A stretch of DNA of 64,000 nucleotides from Methylobacillus sp. (GCA_031277395.1 JAITML010000018.1:1-64000), one strand, 5' to 3'; counted from the first letter of the stretch, positions 43,573 through 53,496 are shown. Program-made: numbers and translations. Notes: generated by a model not told the origin, from the sequence alone.

Positions 43573-45084
43573 TTACCCCAGGAACAACTTGTAAGCCGGA
43601 TTCGCGTTTTCGTCCCAATAGGCGTAGCCCAGCTTGTTGAGGAAGGTCTTGAACTTGCCGTGCTCTTTGGGCGGAACCTGAATGCCGACCAGCACGCGGC
43701 CATAGTCGGTGCCGTGGTTGCGGTAGTGGAACAGGCTGATATTCCAGTTGTGGCCCATGTTTTCCAGAAACTGCATGAGCGCGCCCGGCCGCTCCGGAAA
43801 CTCAAAGCGATAGACCAGTTCATTCTGCACCTGCGGCGCGTGACCCCCGACCAGATGGCGCAGATGCAACTTGCCCATTTCGTTGTCGGTGAGGTCGAGC
43901 GCAGGCAGGCCGTGGCGGCGCAGCATCTGCGCGAGCTTGGTGGATTCGCCCGGCTGGTGCGTGGTGACGCCGACAAAAATATGCGCTTCACGCGGATCAG
44001 CGTAGCGATAATTGAATTCGGTGATGTTGCGGTTGCCGAGCAGGCCGCAGAATTTCCTGAACGAGCCCGCTTTTTCCGGGATCGTCACCGCGAGCACGGC
44101 TTCGCGCTGCTCACCGATTTCGGCGCGCTCCGCGACAAAACGCAGGCGGTCGAAATTGGTGTTCGCGCCGGAAGCGACGGCGATGAGGGTTTTGTCGCGC
44201 AGTTTGTGTTGCTGCGCGTATTCCTTGAGTCCCGCGACGGCGAGCGCGCCCGACGGCTCCAGTATGGAGCGCGTATCTTCAAACACGTCCTTGATCGCGG
44301 CGCAGATCGCGTCGTTATCGACCAGCACCATTTCATCGACGTATTCGCGGCACAGGCGGAACGTTTCAACGCCCACCTGCTTGACCGCAGTGCCGTCGGC
44401 GAACAGGCCGACCTGATTGAGCGTCACGCGCTTGCCCGCTTTCAACGAGCGCGTCATCGCATCCTGATCCGCAGTTTCGACGCCGATCACCTTGATCTCC
44501 GGGCGCAACCGTTTGATGTAAGCCGCGACACCCGCAAGCAATCCGCCGCCGCCTACCGCGCAAAAGATCGCATGTATGGGGGCGGGATGTTCGCGCAAAA
44601 TTTCGGCAGCGATGGTGCCTTGTCCGGCGATGACATAAGGGTCATCGTAGGGATGAACGAAGGTCAGCTTTTCCGATTTTTCGAGCTTGAGCGCGTGATC
44701 GTAGGCGTCGGAATACGAATCGCCCGCGAGCACCACTTCGCCGCCGCGATTGCGTACCGCCTCCACCTTGATAAGCGGCGTGGTGGTGGGCATCACGATC
44801 ACTGCGCGGCAACCCAGTTTTTTCGCAGCTAATGCCACGCCCTGCGCATGATTGCCTGCGCTTGCCGTGATTACGCCGCGCTTGATCTGCGCCGGAGTGA
44901 GGTGCGCCATTTTGTTGTAAGCGCCGCGCAGCTTGAAGGAAAATACCGGCTGCATGTCCTCGCGCTTCAACAGCGCCGCGTTGCCTATGCGCCGTGACAG
45001 GTTGGGCTGCGGCTCCAGCGGAGTTTCCACGGCCACGTCGTAAACGCGCGCGGTGAGAACTTTTTCGAGATAGTCATTTTTCAT
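43573..45084 (-). CDS. ilvA: Threonine ammonia-lyase, biosynthetic
   Basis: A 503-residue PLP enzyme converting threonine to 2-oxobutanoate, the first step of isoleucine synthesis. The PLP lysine is Lys51 in QPVFSFKLRGAYNKM; the glycine-rich phosphate site AVGGGGLLAGVAAYIK and the SGANTNFDRLRFV region follow. The C-terminal part holds two ACT-like regulatory domains (PEKAGSFRKFCGLLG; FPERPGALMQFLENMG), which mediate feedback inhibition by isoleucine. The length is that of the biosynthetic form. It is divergent from rpiA. Confidence 0.97.
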   Translation of the reverse strand: MKNDYLEKVLTARVYDVAVETPLEPQPNLSRRIGNAALLKREDMQPVFSFKLRGAYNKMAHLTPAQIKRGVITASAGNHAQGVALAAKKLGCRAVIVMPTTTPLIKVEAVRNRGGEVVLAGDSYSDAYDHALKLEKSEKLTFVHPYDDPYVIAGQGTIAAEILREHPAPIHAIFCAVGGGGLLAGVAAYIKRLRPEIKVIGVETADQDAMTRSLKAGKRVTLNQVGLFADGTAVKQVGVETFRLCREYVDEMVLVDNDAICAAIKDVFEDTRSILEPSGALAVAGLKEYAQQHKLRDKTLIAVASGANTNFDRLRFVAERAEIGEQREAVLAVTIPEKAGSFRKFCGLLGNRNITEFNYRYADPREAHIFVGVTTHQPGESTKLAQMLRRHGLPALDLTDNEMGKLHLRHLVGGHAPQVQNELVYRFEFPERPGALMQFLENMGHNWNISLFHYRNHGTDYGRVLVGIQVPPKEHGKFKTFLNKLGYAYWDENANPAYKLFLG

Positions 45085-45153
45085 CGGTGGATGGGCGTGT
45101 ATGATTCAATCTTTGCATTATAAAGAAAACCTTGAACTGGAAGGATAAATCTC

Positions 45154-45816
45154 ATGGCATCGCAAGACGAACTGAAACAGCAAGTCGCCAAAGCCGCCGC
45201 CGAATACGTGCGCGGCGGCATCATAGGCGTGGGTACCGGCTCCACCGCCAACTATTTCATCGAAGAACTGGCCAAGGTCAAAAGCCGCATCGACGGCGCG
45301 GTTGCGAGTTCCGAGACGACTGCGCAGCGACTGCGCAGCCACGGCATCGACGTACTGGATCTCAACAATGTAAGCCCCGGCGATCTGGAAATTTATGTGG
45401 ATGGCGCCGATGAAATCACCGAGCACATGCACATGCTCAAGGGCGGCGGCGGCGCATTGACGCGCGAGAAAATCGTCGCGGCGGTGGCGCAAAAATTCAT
45501 CTGCATTTGCGATGCAAGCAAACTCGTGCCGGTGCTGGGTAAATTTCCGTTGCCGGTCGAGGTGCTGCCGATGGCGCGCAGCCACGTCGCGCGCGAATTG
45601 ACTCGCCTCGGCGGCCAGCCTGTATTGCGCGATTTCACCACCGACAACGGCAATGTGATCCTCGACGTGCATGGCCTCACCATTCTGGATCCGGTGGAAA
45701 TGGAAGCCAGGATCAACCAGATTGTCGGCGTGGTCACCAATGGTTTGTTTGCGGCACGCCCGGCCAATGTGTTGCTGCTCGCGACGCAGGAAGGTGTGAA
45801 GACGCACAAGCATTGA
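45154..45816 (+). CDS. rpiA: Ribose-5-phosphate isomerase A
   Basis: A 220-residue RpiA of the pentose phosphate pathway. Motifs are [62 protein letters not shown] read as successive segments, and [23 protein letters not shown] 45154 has AAGGA 13 bases upstream. The length is normal. Confidence 0.97.
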   Translation: MASQDELKQQVAKAAAEYVRGGIIGVGTGSTANYFIEELAKVKSRIDGAVASSETTAQRLRSHGIDVLDLNNVSPGDLEIYVDGADEITEHMHMLKGGGGALTREKIVAAVAQKFICICDASKLVPVLGKFPLPVEVLPMARSHVARELTRLGGQPVLRDFTTDNGNVILDVHGLTILDPVEMEARINQIVGVVTNGLFAARPANVLLLATQEGVKTHKH

Positions 45817-45825
45817 TTTTTTATT

Positions 45826-45910
45826 TTCGTCATCCTCGCTCCGCCAGCGGGAGAAGGAATGACATGACGTGTGTTTTTCCTCTTTCAGCTTGTGGGAGAG
45901 GGTGGTTTTC
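45826..45910. repeat. Degenerate dispersed repeat in the ppx leader
   Basis: The segment holds GCGGGAGAAGG and CTTGTGGGAGAGGG. The latter matches one end of the inverted-repeat element at 59710-59835 (CTTGTGGGAGAGGGG). It is probably a decayed copy of the same extragenic element. Confidence 0.4.
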
Positions 45911-45928
45911 AAGCAAGAAGATGCCCCA

Positions 45929-47410
45929 ATGAAAAAAACGATGCCCGCCGAAATCGCCGCCGTTGATCTCGGTTCCAACAGCTTTCGTTTGCAAATGGCG
46001 CAACTGGTGGATGACCAGTTGGTGTTTCACGATTCCCTGCGCGAAATGGTGCGTTTGGGTGCGGGCTTGGGCAAGGACAAGACGCTGGATGCTGATTCGC
46101 AGTATCGCGCGATTGACTGTCTCAAGCGTTTTGGCGAGCGTTTGCGCGGTCTGCCGCAAGACGCCGTGCGCGCAGTGGCGACCAATACGTTCCGCGTCGC
46201 CAAAAATGCGCCACAGCTTTTGAAAGAAGCCGAAGCTGCGCTCGGATTTCCCATTGAAATCATCGCCGGGCGCGAAGAAGCGCGCATGATCTTTGTCGGC
46301 GTCACGCACGGCCTCAGCGCGTCGCACCATGAACGGCTCGTCATTGATATTGGCGGCGGCTCCACCGAATTCATCATCGGCCGGGGATTCGAGCCGGAGG
46401 AAATGGAAAGTCTGTACATGGGTTGCGTTAGCTACAGCATGAAGTATTTCGCTGACGGCAAGCTCAGTGAAGGCAATCTCAAGCGCGCGGAAATCGCTGT
46501 GCGCGAGGAGGTGCAAGGCATACACCGCCAATTCGGCGCAGGCAACTGGAACGAAGCGGTCGGCTCTTCCGGCACCGCGCGCGCACTGGGCGAAGTGTTG
46601 CTGGAACAAGGCTGGAGCAACGGAGAAATCACGCTGGAAGGTCTGGAAAATCTGCGCGATTTTCTTGTCAAAACCAAAGACCTCAAAAAACTGCAACTCG
46701 CGGGCGTGAACGCCGAGCGTTTGCCTTCCTTTCCTGGCGGCTTCTGCATCATGCTGGGTGCGTTCCGTGAGTTGGGCATCCAGAGCATGGAAGTCGCCAA
46801 CGGCGCATTGCGCGAAGGCGTGTTGTACGAGCTGGTCGGCCGCATGCATCAGCAGGATACGCGCGAGGAAACCGTCGCGCGATTCAAGCGCCGTTATCAC
46901 GTTGATGCGCGACAAGCGCGACGTGTGGAGGCCACGGCGCTGGCGTTGCTGAAACAGGTCGAGCCGCGCATGGAGCACGCCGAAGCTGCGGAACGTCATC
47001 TGTCATGGGCTGCGCGCCTGCACGAAATCGGCACTTCCATCGCTCACGTCGGCTATCACAAACATTCGTCCTATATTCTCGAACACGCTGACATGCCCGG
47101 CTTTTCGCGCATGGAACAGCAAACGCTGAGTTTGCTCGTGCGCTGCCAGCGCCGCTCGCTGCCCAAGGCCATGCTGCCGGAAATCATCGACGAACGCAGC
47201 GTGATGATCGCCGCCCTGCGTCTCGCCGCGCTGCTGCACCGCAACCGTCAGGATATATCGCTCCCCGAACTGGAGTTTGACTGGAATGGAAAAAACTTCC
47301 GCCTGCGCGTCGATGAAAAATGGCTCGCGCAAAACCCGCTCGCCGAAAGCGCGCTGCACGCGGAAGTTTCCTACTGGGAGGACGCAGGCGTGGAGTTCAA
47401 ATTGAAATAG
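45929..47410 (+). CDS. ppx: Exopolyphosphatase (Ppx/GppA family)
   Basis: A 493-residue Ppx/GppA phosphatase. The ASKHA-fold motifs are AAVDLGSNSFRLQMAQL, VRAVATNTFRVAKN, EIIAGREEARMIFVGV and VIDIGGGSTEFIIG. The C-terminal helical (HD-like) domain has SWAARLHEIGTSIAHVGYHK. It degrades polyphosphate or pppGpp; ppk1 lies 1.4 kb downstream on the other strand. The frame is open from 45869, but ATG 45929 fits the family. Confidence 0.95.
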   Translation: MKKTMPAEIAAVDLGSNSFRLQMAQLVDDQLVFHDSLREMVRLGAGLGKDKTLDADSQYRAIDCLKRFGERLRGLPQDAVRAVATNTFRVAKNAPQLLKEAEAALGFPIEIIAGREEARMIFVGVTHGLSASHHERLVIDIGGGSTEFIIGRGFEPEEMESLYMGCVSYSMKYFADGKLSEGNLKRAEIAVREEVQGIHRQFGAGNWNEAVGSSGTARALGEVLLEQGWSNGEITLEGLENLRDFLVKTKDLKKLQLAGVNAERLPSFPGGFCIMLGAFRELGIQSMEVANGALREGVLYELVGRMHQQDTREETVARFKRRYHVDARQARRVEATALALLKQVEPRMEHAEAAERHLSWAARLHEIGTSIAHVGYHKHSSYILEHADMPGFSRMEQQTLSLLVRCQRRSLPKAMLPEIIDERSVMIAALRLAALLHRNRQDISLPELEFDWNGKNFRLRVDEKWLAQNPLAESALHAEVSYWEDAGVEFKLK

Positions 47411-47473
47411 GGGTGGGCTTGAATCCACAGCGTTCACTGCATGCTGCCATGGACGGCTGGTGATTTTTCGTTT

Positions 47474-47512
47474 CGTGGGATTTCGCTTTGCTCCACCTAC
47501 GCTACGTTTGCT
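47474..47512 (+). repeat. Dispersed extragenic repeat, copy 1
   Basis: A 39-base segment beginning CGTGGGATTTCGCTTTGCTC and ending TACGTTTGCT. It is about three-quarters identical, in the same orientation, to 48350-48388. It lies between ppx and the Phd/PIN toxin-antitoxin module, and copy 2 lies on the other side of that module. Confidence 0.5.
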
Positions 47513-47555
47513 GCGTGTGCATACGCGAGCAATGATTGCATAATCACCGGACAAA

Positions 47556-47581
47556 ATATACAATTTGTACAAAATGTATAT
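47556..47581. promoter_or_regulatory. 26-bp palindromic operator before the Phd/PIN module
   Basis: The arms ATATACA and TGTATAT (47556-47562, 47575-47581) flank a perfect central palindrome TTTGTACAAA (47564-47573). Only the two joining positions (A and A) break the symmetry. It lies 12 bases before the antitoxin ATG, next to the AGGAG ribosome site, and is the expected kind of binding site for an autorepressing Phd-type antitoxin dimer pair. Confidence 0.7.
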
Positions 47582-47593
47582 TAGGAGTCATCG

Positions 47594-47845
47594 ATGCGTA
47601 CTATGACAGCAAGTGAAGCAAGGCAAGGGTTTGCTGAAATCATTGATTCTGTCCGGCGGGAGCCGGTGGTCATCCGCCGCCAGAAGCGGGATGTGGCCGT
47701 CGTAATGTCCATGGATGAGTACGAGCGTTTGGCGCACTTGAATGTGGCTGAGCTCCAACGCTTCTGTGATCAAGTGGGCGCAAAAGCGAAACAAGCGGGC
47801 ATGACCGAGGAAGTCCTGCAGGAGTTGCTCAATAGTGAGGACTGA
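47594..47845 (+). CDS. Phd/YefM-family antitoxin
   Basis: An 83-residue antitoxin. The N-terminal DNA-binding Phd/YefM fold has MTASEARQGFAEIIDSVRRE and PVVIRRQKRDVAVVMSMDEY; the C-terminal half is a flexible helical toxin-binding tail. A palindromic operator lies just upstream and the PIN toxin gene overlaps the end, so the pair is autoregulated and coupled in the usual way. ATG 47594 has AGGAG at 47583-47587. Confidence 0.92.
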   Translation: MRTMTASEARQGFAEIIDSVRREPVVIRRQKRDVAVVMSMDEYERLAHLNVAELQRFCDQVGAKAKQAGMTEEVLQELLNSED

Positions 47846-48251
47846 TCGCAGGCTGGTGATAGATACCAATCTTTGGATCAGTTTCCTGCTCACACCCGGC
47901 GGTACGGCAGCGAAGGCCGTGGAGCACGGGCTGCTGTGGGGTATTCCGCTGATGTCCGAGGCCACGTTGACGGAATTGAGTGATGTTTTGTCGCGCAGCA
48001 AATTCGACCCCTATGTGACTCGCGAAGATCGCCAGCAGTTTTTGTTGCATATCGGAGGTGTGGTCAGAATCATCTCCGTTACGCGAAAAATTTCTGCGTG
48101 CCGGGATCCCAAGGATGACAAGTTTCTTGATGTGGCAATCAATGGCGAGGCCGACCTTATTCTGACCGGCGATCAAGACCTGCTGGATTTACATCCGTTT
48201 CATGGTGTGGAAATAATGAACCCACCCGATTTTTTGAGGCGGGTTTCGTAG
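47835..48251 (+). CDS. PIN-domain ribonuclease toxin (PIN_3 / COG1569 type)
   Basis: A 138-residue PIN-domain protein. The acidic active-site motifs are LVIDTNLWISFLL (Asp near residue 10), EATLTELSDVLSR, SACRDPKDDKFLDVAINGEA and LILTGDQDLLDLH. These ribonucleases cleave RNA when the antitoxin is lost. The GTG start at 47835 overlaps the antitoxin gene by 11 bases. All catalytic acids are present, so the module looks intact. Confidence 0.92.
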   Translation: MRTDRRLVIDTNLWISFLLTPGGTAAKAVEHGLLWGIPLMSEATLTELSDVLSRSKFDPYVTREDRQQFLLHIGGVVRIISVTRKISACRDPKDDKFLDVAINGEADLILTGDQDLLDLHPFHGVEIMNPPDFLRRVS

Positions 48252-48349
48252 CTGTGCAGGCCGAGGTTTGCAAGTTCCTCACTCTATGAGCTCTAATTAC
48301 TTGGAACTCAGCGCCGCCGCATAGATGAATGCTGTAAACATCGTAAAGT

Positions 48350-48388
48350 TCGTGGGTTACGCTTTGCTCTACCCACGCTGCGGTTGCT
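48350..48388 (+). repeat. Dispersed extragenic repeat, copy 2
   Basis: It begins CGTGGGTTACGCTTTGCTCT and continues ACCCACGCTGCGG; it is a direct repeat of 47474-47512. Its end reaches into the 3' end of the membrane-protein gene at 48369. Confidence 0.5.
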
Positions 48389-48827
48389 TATGGAATAACG
48401 AATTTAATATCGAAACAATAACAACAAAAGAAAAAGCGATAATCAGCCCTATTGCATCATGCATAAAAGCCGTCTGTGCGAGAGTTTTGATATGTGGAGG
48501 AAAAATAAAATTGAATACTGCAATCATCACCACAATAGGAAGCAGACTGACCATACAAATCGTTAGCGACCTTATTTTTAGCCAAAACAATAGAAAACAC
48601 AGAATATAAAACACCCAGCCATTCCTTATATAAAACCAAGTCCCTGTAGGAAAATTTTTGATAAAGAACACTCCCCAATGCTCCAGAGGGAGTCCCTTAG
48701 AGAAGCGAATATCTCCAAACAAAAATAAATTAATTGTCTGTACAACTAAAATAACAAAGCAAAAAACTACGAGTTCTTTTGTTCTGGATTTGAGCGTAGC
48801 TATGAATTTCTCCACTGCGAATGTCAT
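48369..48827 (-). CDS. Hypothetical membrane protein, AT-rich
   Basis: A 152-residue protein with four predicted membrane helices (for example LVVFCFVILVVQTINLFLFG; SLLPIVVMIAVFNFIFPP; IGLIIAFSFVVIVSILNSLF). I recognise no family. The base composition is much richer in A and T than the neighbouring ppk1 gene, which suggests recent acquisition. It starts 13 bases after the ppk1 stop on the same strand, next to a toxin-antitoxin module and a dispersed repeat, so this is a small accessory patch. Confidence 0.65.
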   Translation of the reverse strand: MTFAVEKFIATLKSRTKELVVFCFVILVVQTINLFLFGDIRFSKGLPLEHWGVFFIKNFPTGTWFYIRNGWVFYILCFLLFWLKIRSLTICMVSLLPIVVMIAVFNFIFPPHIKTLAQTAFMHDAIGLIIAFSFVVIVSILNSLFHKQPQRG

Positions 48828-48840
48828 CTATCTGCTCCCA

Positions 48841-50931
48841 TCAAGCCGACCCCGTGTCGCTGCCCTGCCCGTAAACCTCCATGAGATAGTGTTGCGCGCT
48901 GAAGGCTGCGGCGCGGGTGTGTTTGAGGCGGTAATTGCCATCCGGCAGCATTTCCCATGTGTTGAGATTGTCCTTGAGGTAGGGTTGCAGGCCTTCCTTG
49001 ATGACGCGTCGTTTGAGTTTGGGGTCGAGCAGCGGGAAGCAGGCTTCGATGCGGCGGAAGAAGTTGCGGAACATCCAGTCGGCGCTGGCGAGGTAGAGGT
49101 CTTCCGCGCGGTCATTGTAAAAGTAGAAAATGCGCGAGTGTTCGAGAAAACGTCCGACGATGGAACGCACATGGATATTTTCCGACACGCCGGGCAATCC
49201 GGGGCGCAGTGCGCATACGCCGCGCACGATGAGGTCGATTTCCACGCCCGCGCCGGAGGCTTCGTACAGCGCCTGGATGATTTCCGGTTCCAGCAGCGCG
49301 TTCATTTTGGCGATGATGCGCGCTTTTCTTCCGGCGCGCGCGTGTTCGGTTTCGTTGCGAATCGCCTTGATGAGTTTCTGGTGCAGCGTGAACGGTGATT
49401 GCCACAAATGTCGCAATGCGCTCGCGCGACCCAATCCGGTAAGTTGCGCGAATAAGTCATTCACATCCGCGCAGATGTTTTCGTTGGCGGTAAGCAACCC
49501 GAAATCGGTGTAAAAGCGCGCGGTGCGCTGGTGATAGTTGCCGGTGGAAAGGTGAACGTAGCGGCGCAGTTTGTCATCCTCGCGGCGCACCACCATGGCC
49601 ATCTTGGCATGAGTCTTGTGGTTGACGACGCCATAGACCACGTGCGCGCCGGCGTCTTCCAGCTTGGCTGCCCAGTTGATATTGGCTTCCTCGTCGAAAC
49701 GCGCCATCAGCTCCACCACCACCGTCACTTCCGTGCCGCGTTTGGCGGCTTCAATAAGCGAGGTCATCAACGTGGAATCCGCGCTGGTGCGATAGACGGT
49801 CATTTTGATCGCGAGCACGCCGGGATCATTCGCCGCCTGCTGAATGAATTCCACCACCGGATTGAATGACTGAAAAGGATGATGCAGCAGAATATCGCTC
49901 CTGCGTATCGCGCTGAAAATATCGTCGTGCTTGCCGATTTCCCTGGGCATGCCCGGGATGAATGCGGGAAATTTAAGGTCGGGCCTGTCCACCCAATCCG
50001 GAACCTGCATCATGCGCACGAGATTGACGAGGCCGTTCACCCGATATAAATCCTCCTGCTCCAGCCCGAACTGCTGCAACAGAAATTCCGCAATGCCCGG
50101 CGAGCAGTTGTCGGCCACTTCCAGTCGCACTGCATCGCCAAACTGACGGTGCGACAACTCGCCCTGCAAGGCGAGGCGCAGGTTGGTCGTGCTTTCATCA
50201 TCGAGCGAAAGCTCGCTGTTGCGCGTCACGCGAAACTGGTAGCAGCCGCGCGCCGTCATGCCGGAAAACAGTTCGCCCACATGCGCATGCAGGATAGAAG
50301 ACAAGAATACGAAACCGTATTCATGCCCCGCGATTTCGGATGGCAGCCGGATGATGCGCGGCAACGCACGCGGCGCTTGCACGATGGCGATTCCGGAGTT
50401 GCGACCAAACGCGTCCTTGCCTTCCAGTTCAATCGCGAAGTTCAAGCTTTTGTTGAGCATGCGCGGGAAGGGATGCGAGGGATCCAGTCCCATGGGGGTG
50501 AGTATGGGCATCAACTCGCGGAAGAAATAATCGCGTATCCATGCCTGTTGCGCTTCGTTCCATTGCGTGCGGCGCAGAAAGCAGATGCTCTGTTCGGCAA
50601 GCTGCGGCAGCACTACCTCGTTCAACACCTGATATTGCCGCTCCACCAGTTGATGCGCCTCGTCACTGATGCGCGCCATCGTCTGCCGCGGCGTCAACCC
50701 GTCGGGTGAGGTACCGGGCGCGCCAAACTCGATCTGCTCCTTGAGATCGGCCACGCGCACTTCAAAAAATTCATCGAGATTGCTGCTCACTATGCACAGG
50801 AACTTGAGCCGCTCCAGCAGCGGATTGCGCGTATCCTCGGCCTGCGCCAGCACGCGGCGGTTGAATTCGAGAAGGCCGAGTTCGCGATTGAGAAAATATT
50901 CCGGAGACATGGCAGGTTTGGGCGGCGTCAC
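48841..50931 (-). CDS. ppk1: Polyphosphate kinase 1
   Basis: A 696-residue Ppk1 that makes polyphosphate from ATP. Domains run in order: N domain (YFLNRELGLLEFNRRVLAQA; FLCIVSSNLDEFFEVRVADL), head domain, and the two catalytic PLD-like domains with IKMTVYRTSADSTLMTSLIE, VVNHKTHAKMAMVVRRE carrying the catalytic His, and YVHLSTGNYHQRTARFYTDF. The C-terminal segment has DWMFRNFFRRIEACFPLLDP. GTG 50931 is given; ATG 50910 (MSPEYFLNREL) is equally likely, and neither has a good ribosome site. Confidence 0.96.
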   Translation of the reverse strand: MTPPKPAMSPEYFLNRELGLLEFNRRVLAQAEDTRNPLLERLKFLCIVSSNLDEFFEVRVADLKEQIEFGAPGTSPDGLTPRQTMARISDEAHQLVERQYQVLNEVVLPQLAEQSICFLRRTQWNEAQQAWIRDYFFRELMPILTPMGLDPSHPFPRMLNKSLNFAIELEGKDAFGRNSGIAIVQAPRALPRIIRLPSEIAGHEYGFVFLSSILHAHVGELFSGMTARGCYQFRVTRNSELSLDDESTTNLRLALQGELSHRQFGDAVRLEVADNCSPGIAEFLLQQFGLEQEDLYRVNGLVNLVRMMQVPDWVDRPDLKFPAFIPGMPREIGKHDDIFSAIRRSDILLHHPFQSFNPVVEFIQQAANDPGVLAIKMTVYRTSADSTLMTSLIEAAKRGTEVTVVVELMARFDEEANINWAAKLEDAGAHVVYGVVNHKTHAKMAMVVRREDDKLRRYVHLSTGNYHQRTARFYTDFGLLTANENICADVNDLFAQLTGLGRASALRHLWQSPFTLHQKLIKAIRNETEHARAGRKARIIAKMNALLEPEIIQALYEASGAGVEIDLIVRGVCALRPGLPGVSENIHVRSIVGRFLEHSRIFYFYNDRAEDLYLASADWMFRNFFRRIEACFPLLDPKLKRRVIKEGLQPYLKDNLNTWEMLPDGNYRLKHTRAAAFSAQHYLMEVYGQGSDTGSA

Positions 50932-50984
50932 GATAAAGCCCCGTAGTCTAGCAGCGGAGTGCTAAGGAAATTGTGACAAATCCG

Positions 50985-51257
50985 TTACTGCGCGGGCGGC
51001 ACATAACCCGCGGCCTGATCGGCACCCGCGCCGAAGAAATAGGCTACGGTCTGTTCCTTGAGATACTGTCGCGCGCGCGGGTCGGCCAGACTCAGGCGGT
51101 TTTCGTTGACCAGCATGGTCTGCTGCTTGAGCCAGCCAGCCCACGCTTCCTTGGAGACATTTTCGTAGATGCGTTTGCCGAGTTCGCCGGGATAAGGAGG
51201 GAAATCCATGCCCTCTGCCTCGCGTCCGAGTTTGACGCAGTTCACCATTCTTGCCAT
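50985..51257 (-). CDS. yggX: Oxidative damage protection protein / Fe(II)-trafficking protein
   Basis: A 90-residue YggX protein, which protects Fe-S proteins from oxidation. It has the family start [20 protein letters not shown] followed by [39 protein letters not shown] and [15 protein letters not shown]. The frame is open upstream, but ATG 51257 gives the usual start. It lies between ppk1 and the TonB receptor, 54 bases from the ppk1 start. Confidence 0.96.
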   Translation of the reverse strand: MARMVNCVKLGREAEGMDFPPYPGELGKRIYENVSKEAWAGWLKQQTMLVNENRLSLADPRARQYLKEQTVAYFFGAGADQAAGYVPPAQ

Positions 51258-51313
51258 TGCAGTAATCCTTTGATGTTTTGTAAATAACCAATGATAACTG
51301 AAGTTCAAGCCGG

Positions 51314-53413
51314 CTAGAATTCGCCGCGCAGCCCGATCAGTATCGAACGTCCGCCGAGCGGCGCGATATCCTTGAGCACCGAGGTATGCTCGCGCGCATC
51401 CGCATTCAGCAGATTGGTCGCTTTGGCAAAGATATCCAGATGCAATTTGGTCGGCAAGTGGTAACTCAGCGAGGCGTCGAGCATGGTGTAACCGGCGGTA
51501 GGCAACTCGTTGGCGGCGACTCGGTTCTGCGCGAAGGTGCGCGTGATATCCAGCGAGGCATCAAAACGATACAGCGCATAATCCAGCCCCACGCCCAGAC
51601 GCAACGGCGAAATGCGCGGCAATGGATCACCGCTGTCGAGATTGGTGGCGCGCACATAATCGCCTTTGAGGCGCAAATCCAGTGCGCCCGCAGTTTCTGC
51701 CACGCGAAATTTTCCGGCAAGTTCCAGCCCGCGAAAGACGGCGGGCACGGCGCGCGTGACGGCCTCCTGCATGATGGTTAACCCCGAGCCATCCGCCACG
51801 CCGTCGTTGTTCGCATCCGCCGGATTCAGCTCTCCGTCTTCGCCACGTGTGTTACCGGTCGAAAACAAGGTGATGTAATTATCGAAGCGTGTGTAAAAAC
51901 CGGTGATGCTGAAGCTGTGTTTCCCCTGCTTCCAGCCCAATTTCAGATCGACACCAGTGGATTTTTCGACCGCCAGACCGGGATCGCCGATTTCATATTG
52001 CGCGGTTGCTGCGTGCGGGCCGTTGGCATAAAGCTCGTAGTAGGCGGGTGCTCGCTCGCTGTGCGAGAGATTGCCTGCGAGTGTCCAGGACGGATTGAGA
52101 TTGAACTGTGCGCCACCGGAAAAACTGACCGGAGTGAAATCCTGATTGTCGCGTGCGCCGAAATGTCCGCCCAAACCGCCGCCTGCGGAGGAAACTTCGG
52201 CGTATTCGATGCGGCTGCCGAAGATGAGTTTGAGCGTGTGTGACGAAGTTGTGATCGGCCATTCCTCGTAAATCCAGGCGGCTTGCATGTCGGTTTGTGT
52301 TTTCGGAATAAGCGCCTCCTCGCCGTCGGCGCTGAAATTGCTGTGATGAAATTGCACGCCGACCGTGCCGGTCAGCGGTCCCAACGCACCATGCGATGCC
52401 TCCAGCGAGCCTTCCCATCCGTGGTTTTCAAATGTTGTGCCGACCACGCCGTTTTCGATTTCCTGATGCTCGTAATCCGTGCGTGTGAGCCGTGCTTGCA
52501 CACGGGTGATTGCAGTACCGAGATCGCGCGCCTCGCCTGCCAGATCCCAGCGATGGCTGTTCATCTCGATATGTACGTCCGGTTCGGCTACGGTGCCGTA
52601 ATCGGAGGTGAATGCCGAAAAGGAAATTCCAGCGTAGCCATGTTCGCCGGTATAAGAGGCGCCCAATGCGCCGCCCTTGCTTTGCGACGCGCTGTTCTGC
52701 AATGTGCCGCGCGCTTCGTCCGGCTGCGGATCGGCGCGGCGCAGTCTGGATGAGCGTGCGTAGCCGGGAATATCCAGGTCGTCGGTATCGCGCACATAAG
52801 CATCCGCATGAATGGCAAGTTGGTTGTTCCCCGCCTCCAGCAATGCGGAAGTGCCGTGCTGATTGTCAGCGCCGCCGATGCGCGTTTCCGCGCGGCCACT
52901 TATGCCATCGACGGGGTCGCGCGGAATACGGTTATCCAGCGTGTTGACCACGCCGCCGATTGCGTTGCCGCCGTATTTCAACGCGGCAGGGCCGCGCACC
53001 ACGTCAATCTGCTCAATCGTGAGCGGGTCTATCGGCACGGCATGATCGGGGCTGAGCGATGAGGCGTCCATTAGTCCGGCGCCATTTTGCATGAGGCGGA
53101 CATGGTCGCCGTCCAGCCCGCGTATGATGGGGCGCGAGGCATTGGGGCCGAAGTAGCTGGAGTGCACGCCGGGCGTGCCGTTCAAGGTTTCACCCAGGGT
53201 GCTTTGCTGGTGCAGCAACAGCTCGCGGCCATTGAGCACAGATGCCGGTTCATCCGGCGAAGTTTCGGTCGGGCTGGCGGTCACGGAAGTTGCGGGCAAT
53301 TTGATTTCAACCGGCGCATCTCCGGCCTGCGCCGGTTTTATCGTCAGGGTAAGGGTGACAGCAAGTGCGACAGGCAGCATCCGCACCTGTGGTACGCAGA
53401 GTTTTTTGCTCAT
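51314..53413 (-). CDS. TonB-dependent receptor, ZnuD-like (probable zinc uptake)
   Basis: A 699-residue outer-membrane receptor. The signal peptide ends near PAQAGDA. The plug contains [40 protein letters not shown] and [20 protein letters not shown], a pattern characteristic of ZnuD and related zinc receptors. The barrel ends [13 protein letters not shown]. The protein has several Asp/His-rich loops (for example [12 protein letters not shown]). The neighbouring Cys/His-containing small protein at 53497 supports a metal role. No Zur box was recognised. Confidence 0.85.
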   Translation of the reverse strand: MSKKLCVPQVRMLPVALAVTLTLTIKPAQAGDAPVEIKLPATSVTASPTETSPDEPASVLNGRELLLHQQSTLGETLNGTPGVHSSYFGPNASRPIIRGLDGDHVRLMQNGAGLMDASSLSPDHAVPIDPLTIEQIDVVRGPAALKYGGNAIGGVVNTLDNRIPRDPVDGISGRAETRIGGADNQHGTSALLEAGNNQLAIHADAYVRDTDDLDIPGYARSSRLRRADPQPDEARGTLQNSASQSKGGALGASYTGEHGYAGISFSAFTSDYGTVAEPDVHIEMNSHRWDLAGEARDLGTAITRVQARLTRTDYEHQEIENGVVGTTFENHGWEGSLEASHGALGPLTGTVGVQFHHSNFSADGEEALIPKTQTDMQAAWIYEEWPITTSSHTLKLIFGSRIEYAEVSSAGGGLGGHFGARDNQDFTPVSFSGGAQFNLNPSWTLAGNLSHSERAPAYYELYANGPHAATAQYEIGDPGLAVEKSTGVDLKLGWKQGKHSFSITGFYTRFDNYITLFSTGNTRGEDGELNPADANNDGVADGSGLTIMQEAVTRAVPAVFRGLELAGKFRVAETAGALDLRLKGDYVRATNLDSGDPLPRISPLRLGVGLDYALYRFDASLDITRTFAQNRVAANELPTAGYTMLDASLSYHLPTKLHLDIFAKATNLLNADAREHTSVLKDIAPLGGRSILIGLRGEF

Positions 53414-53441
53414 GGAGATATCCTGAAAAAATGTACGAACG

Positions 53442-53464
53442 ACACGCCTGTATCAATGGCGTGT
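53442..53464. other. Hairpin in the gap before the TonB receptor gene
   Basis: A 7-bp inverted repeat, ACACGCC (53442-53448) and GGCGTGT (53458-53464), with a 9-base loop, lies between the small secreted protein gene and the ZnuD-like gene. It could be an operator or attenuating structure; there is no T-tract after it on either strand. Confidence 0.35.
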
Positions 53465-53496
53465 AGCGGCAAGCCTGACGTGCAGGCATTAAATTT

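Noticed and set aside
43660..44832. A 390-codon plus-strand frame opposite ilvA
   Set aside because: It lies wholly within ilvA, is rich in Arg, His and Val with no motif, and arises from the codon bias of the real gene.
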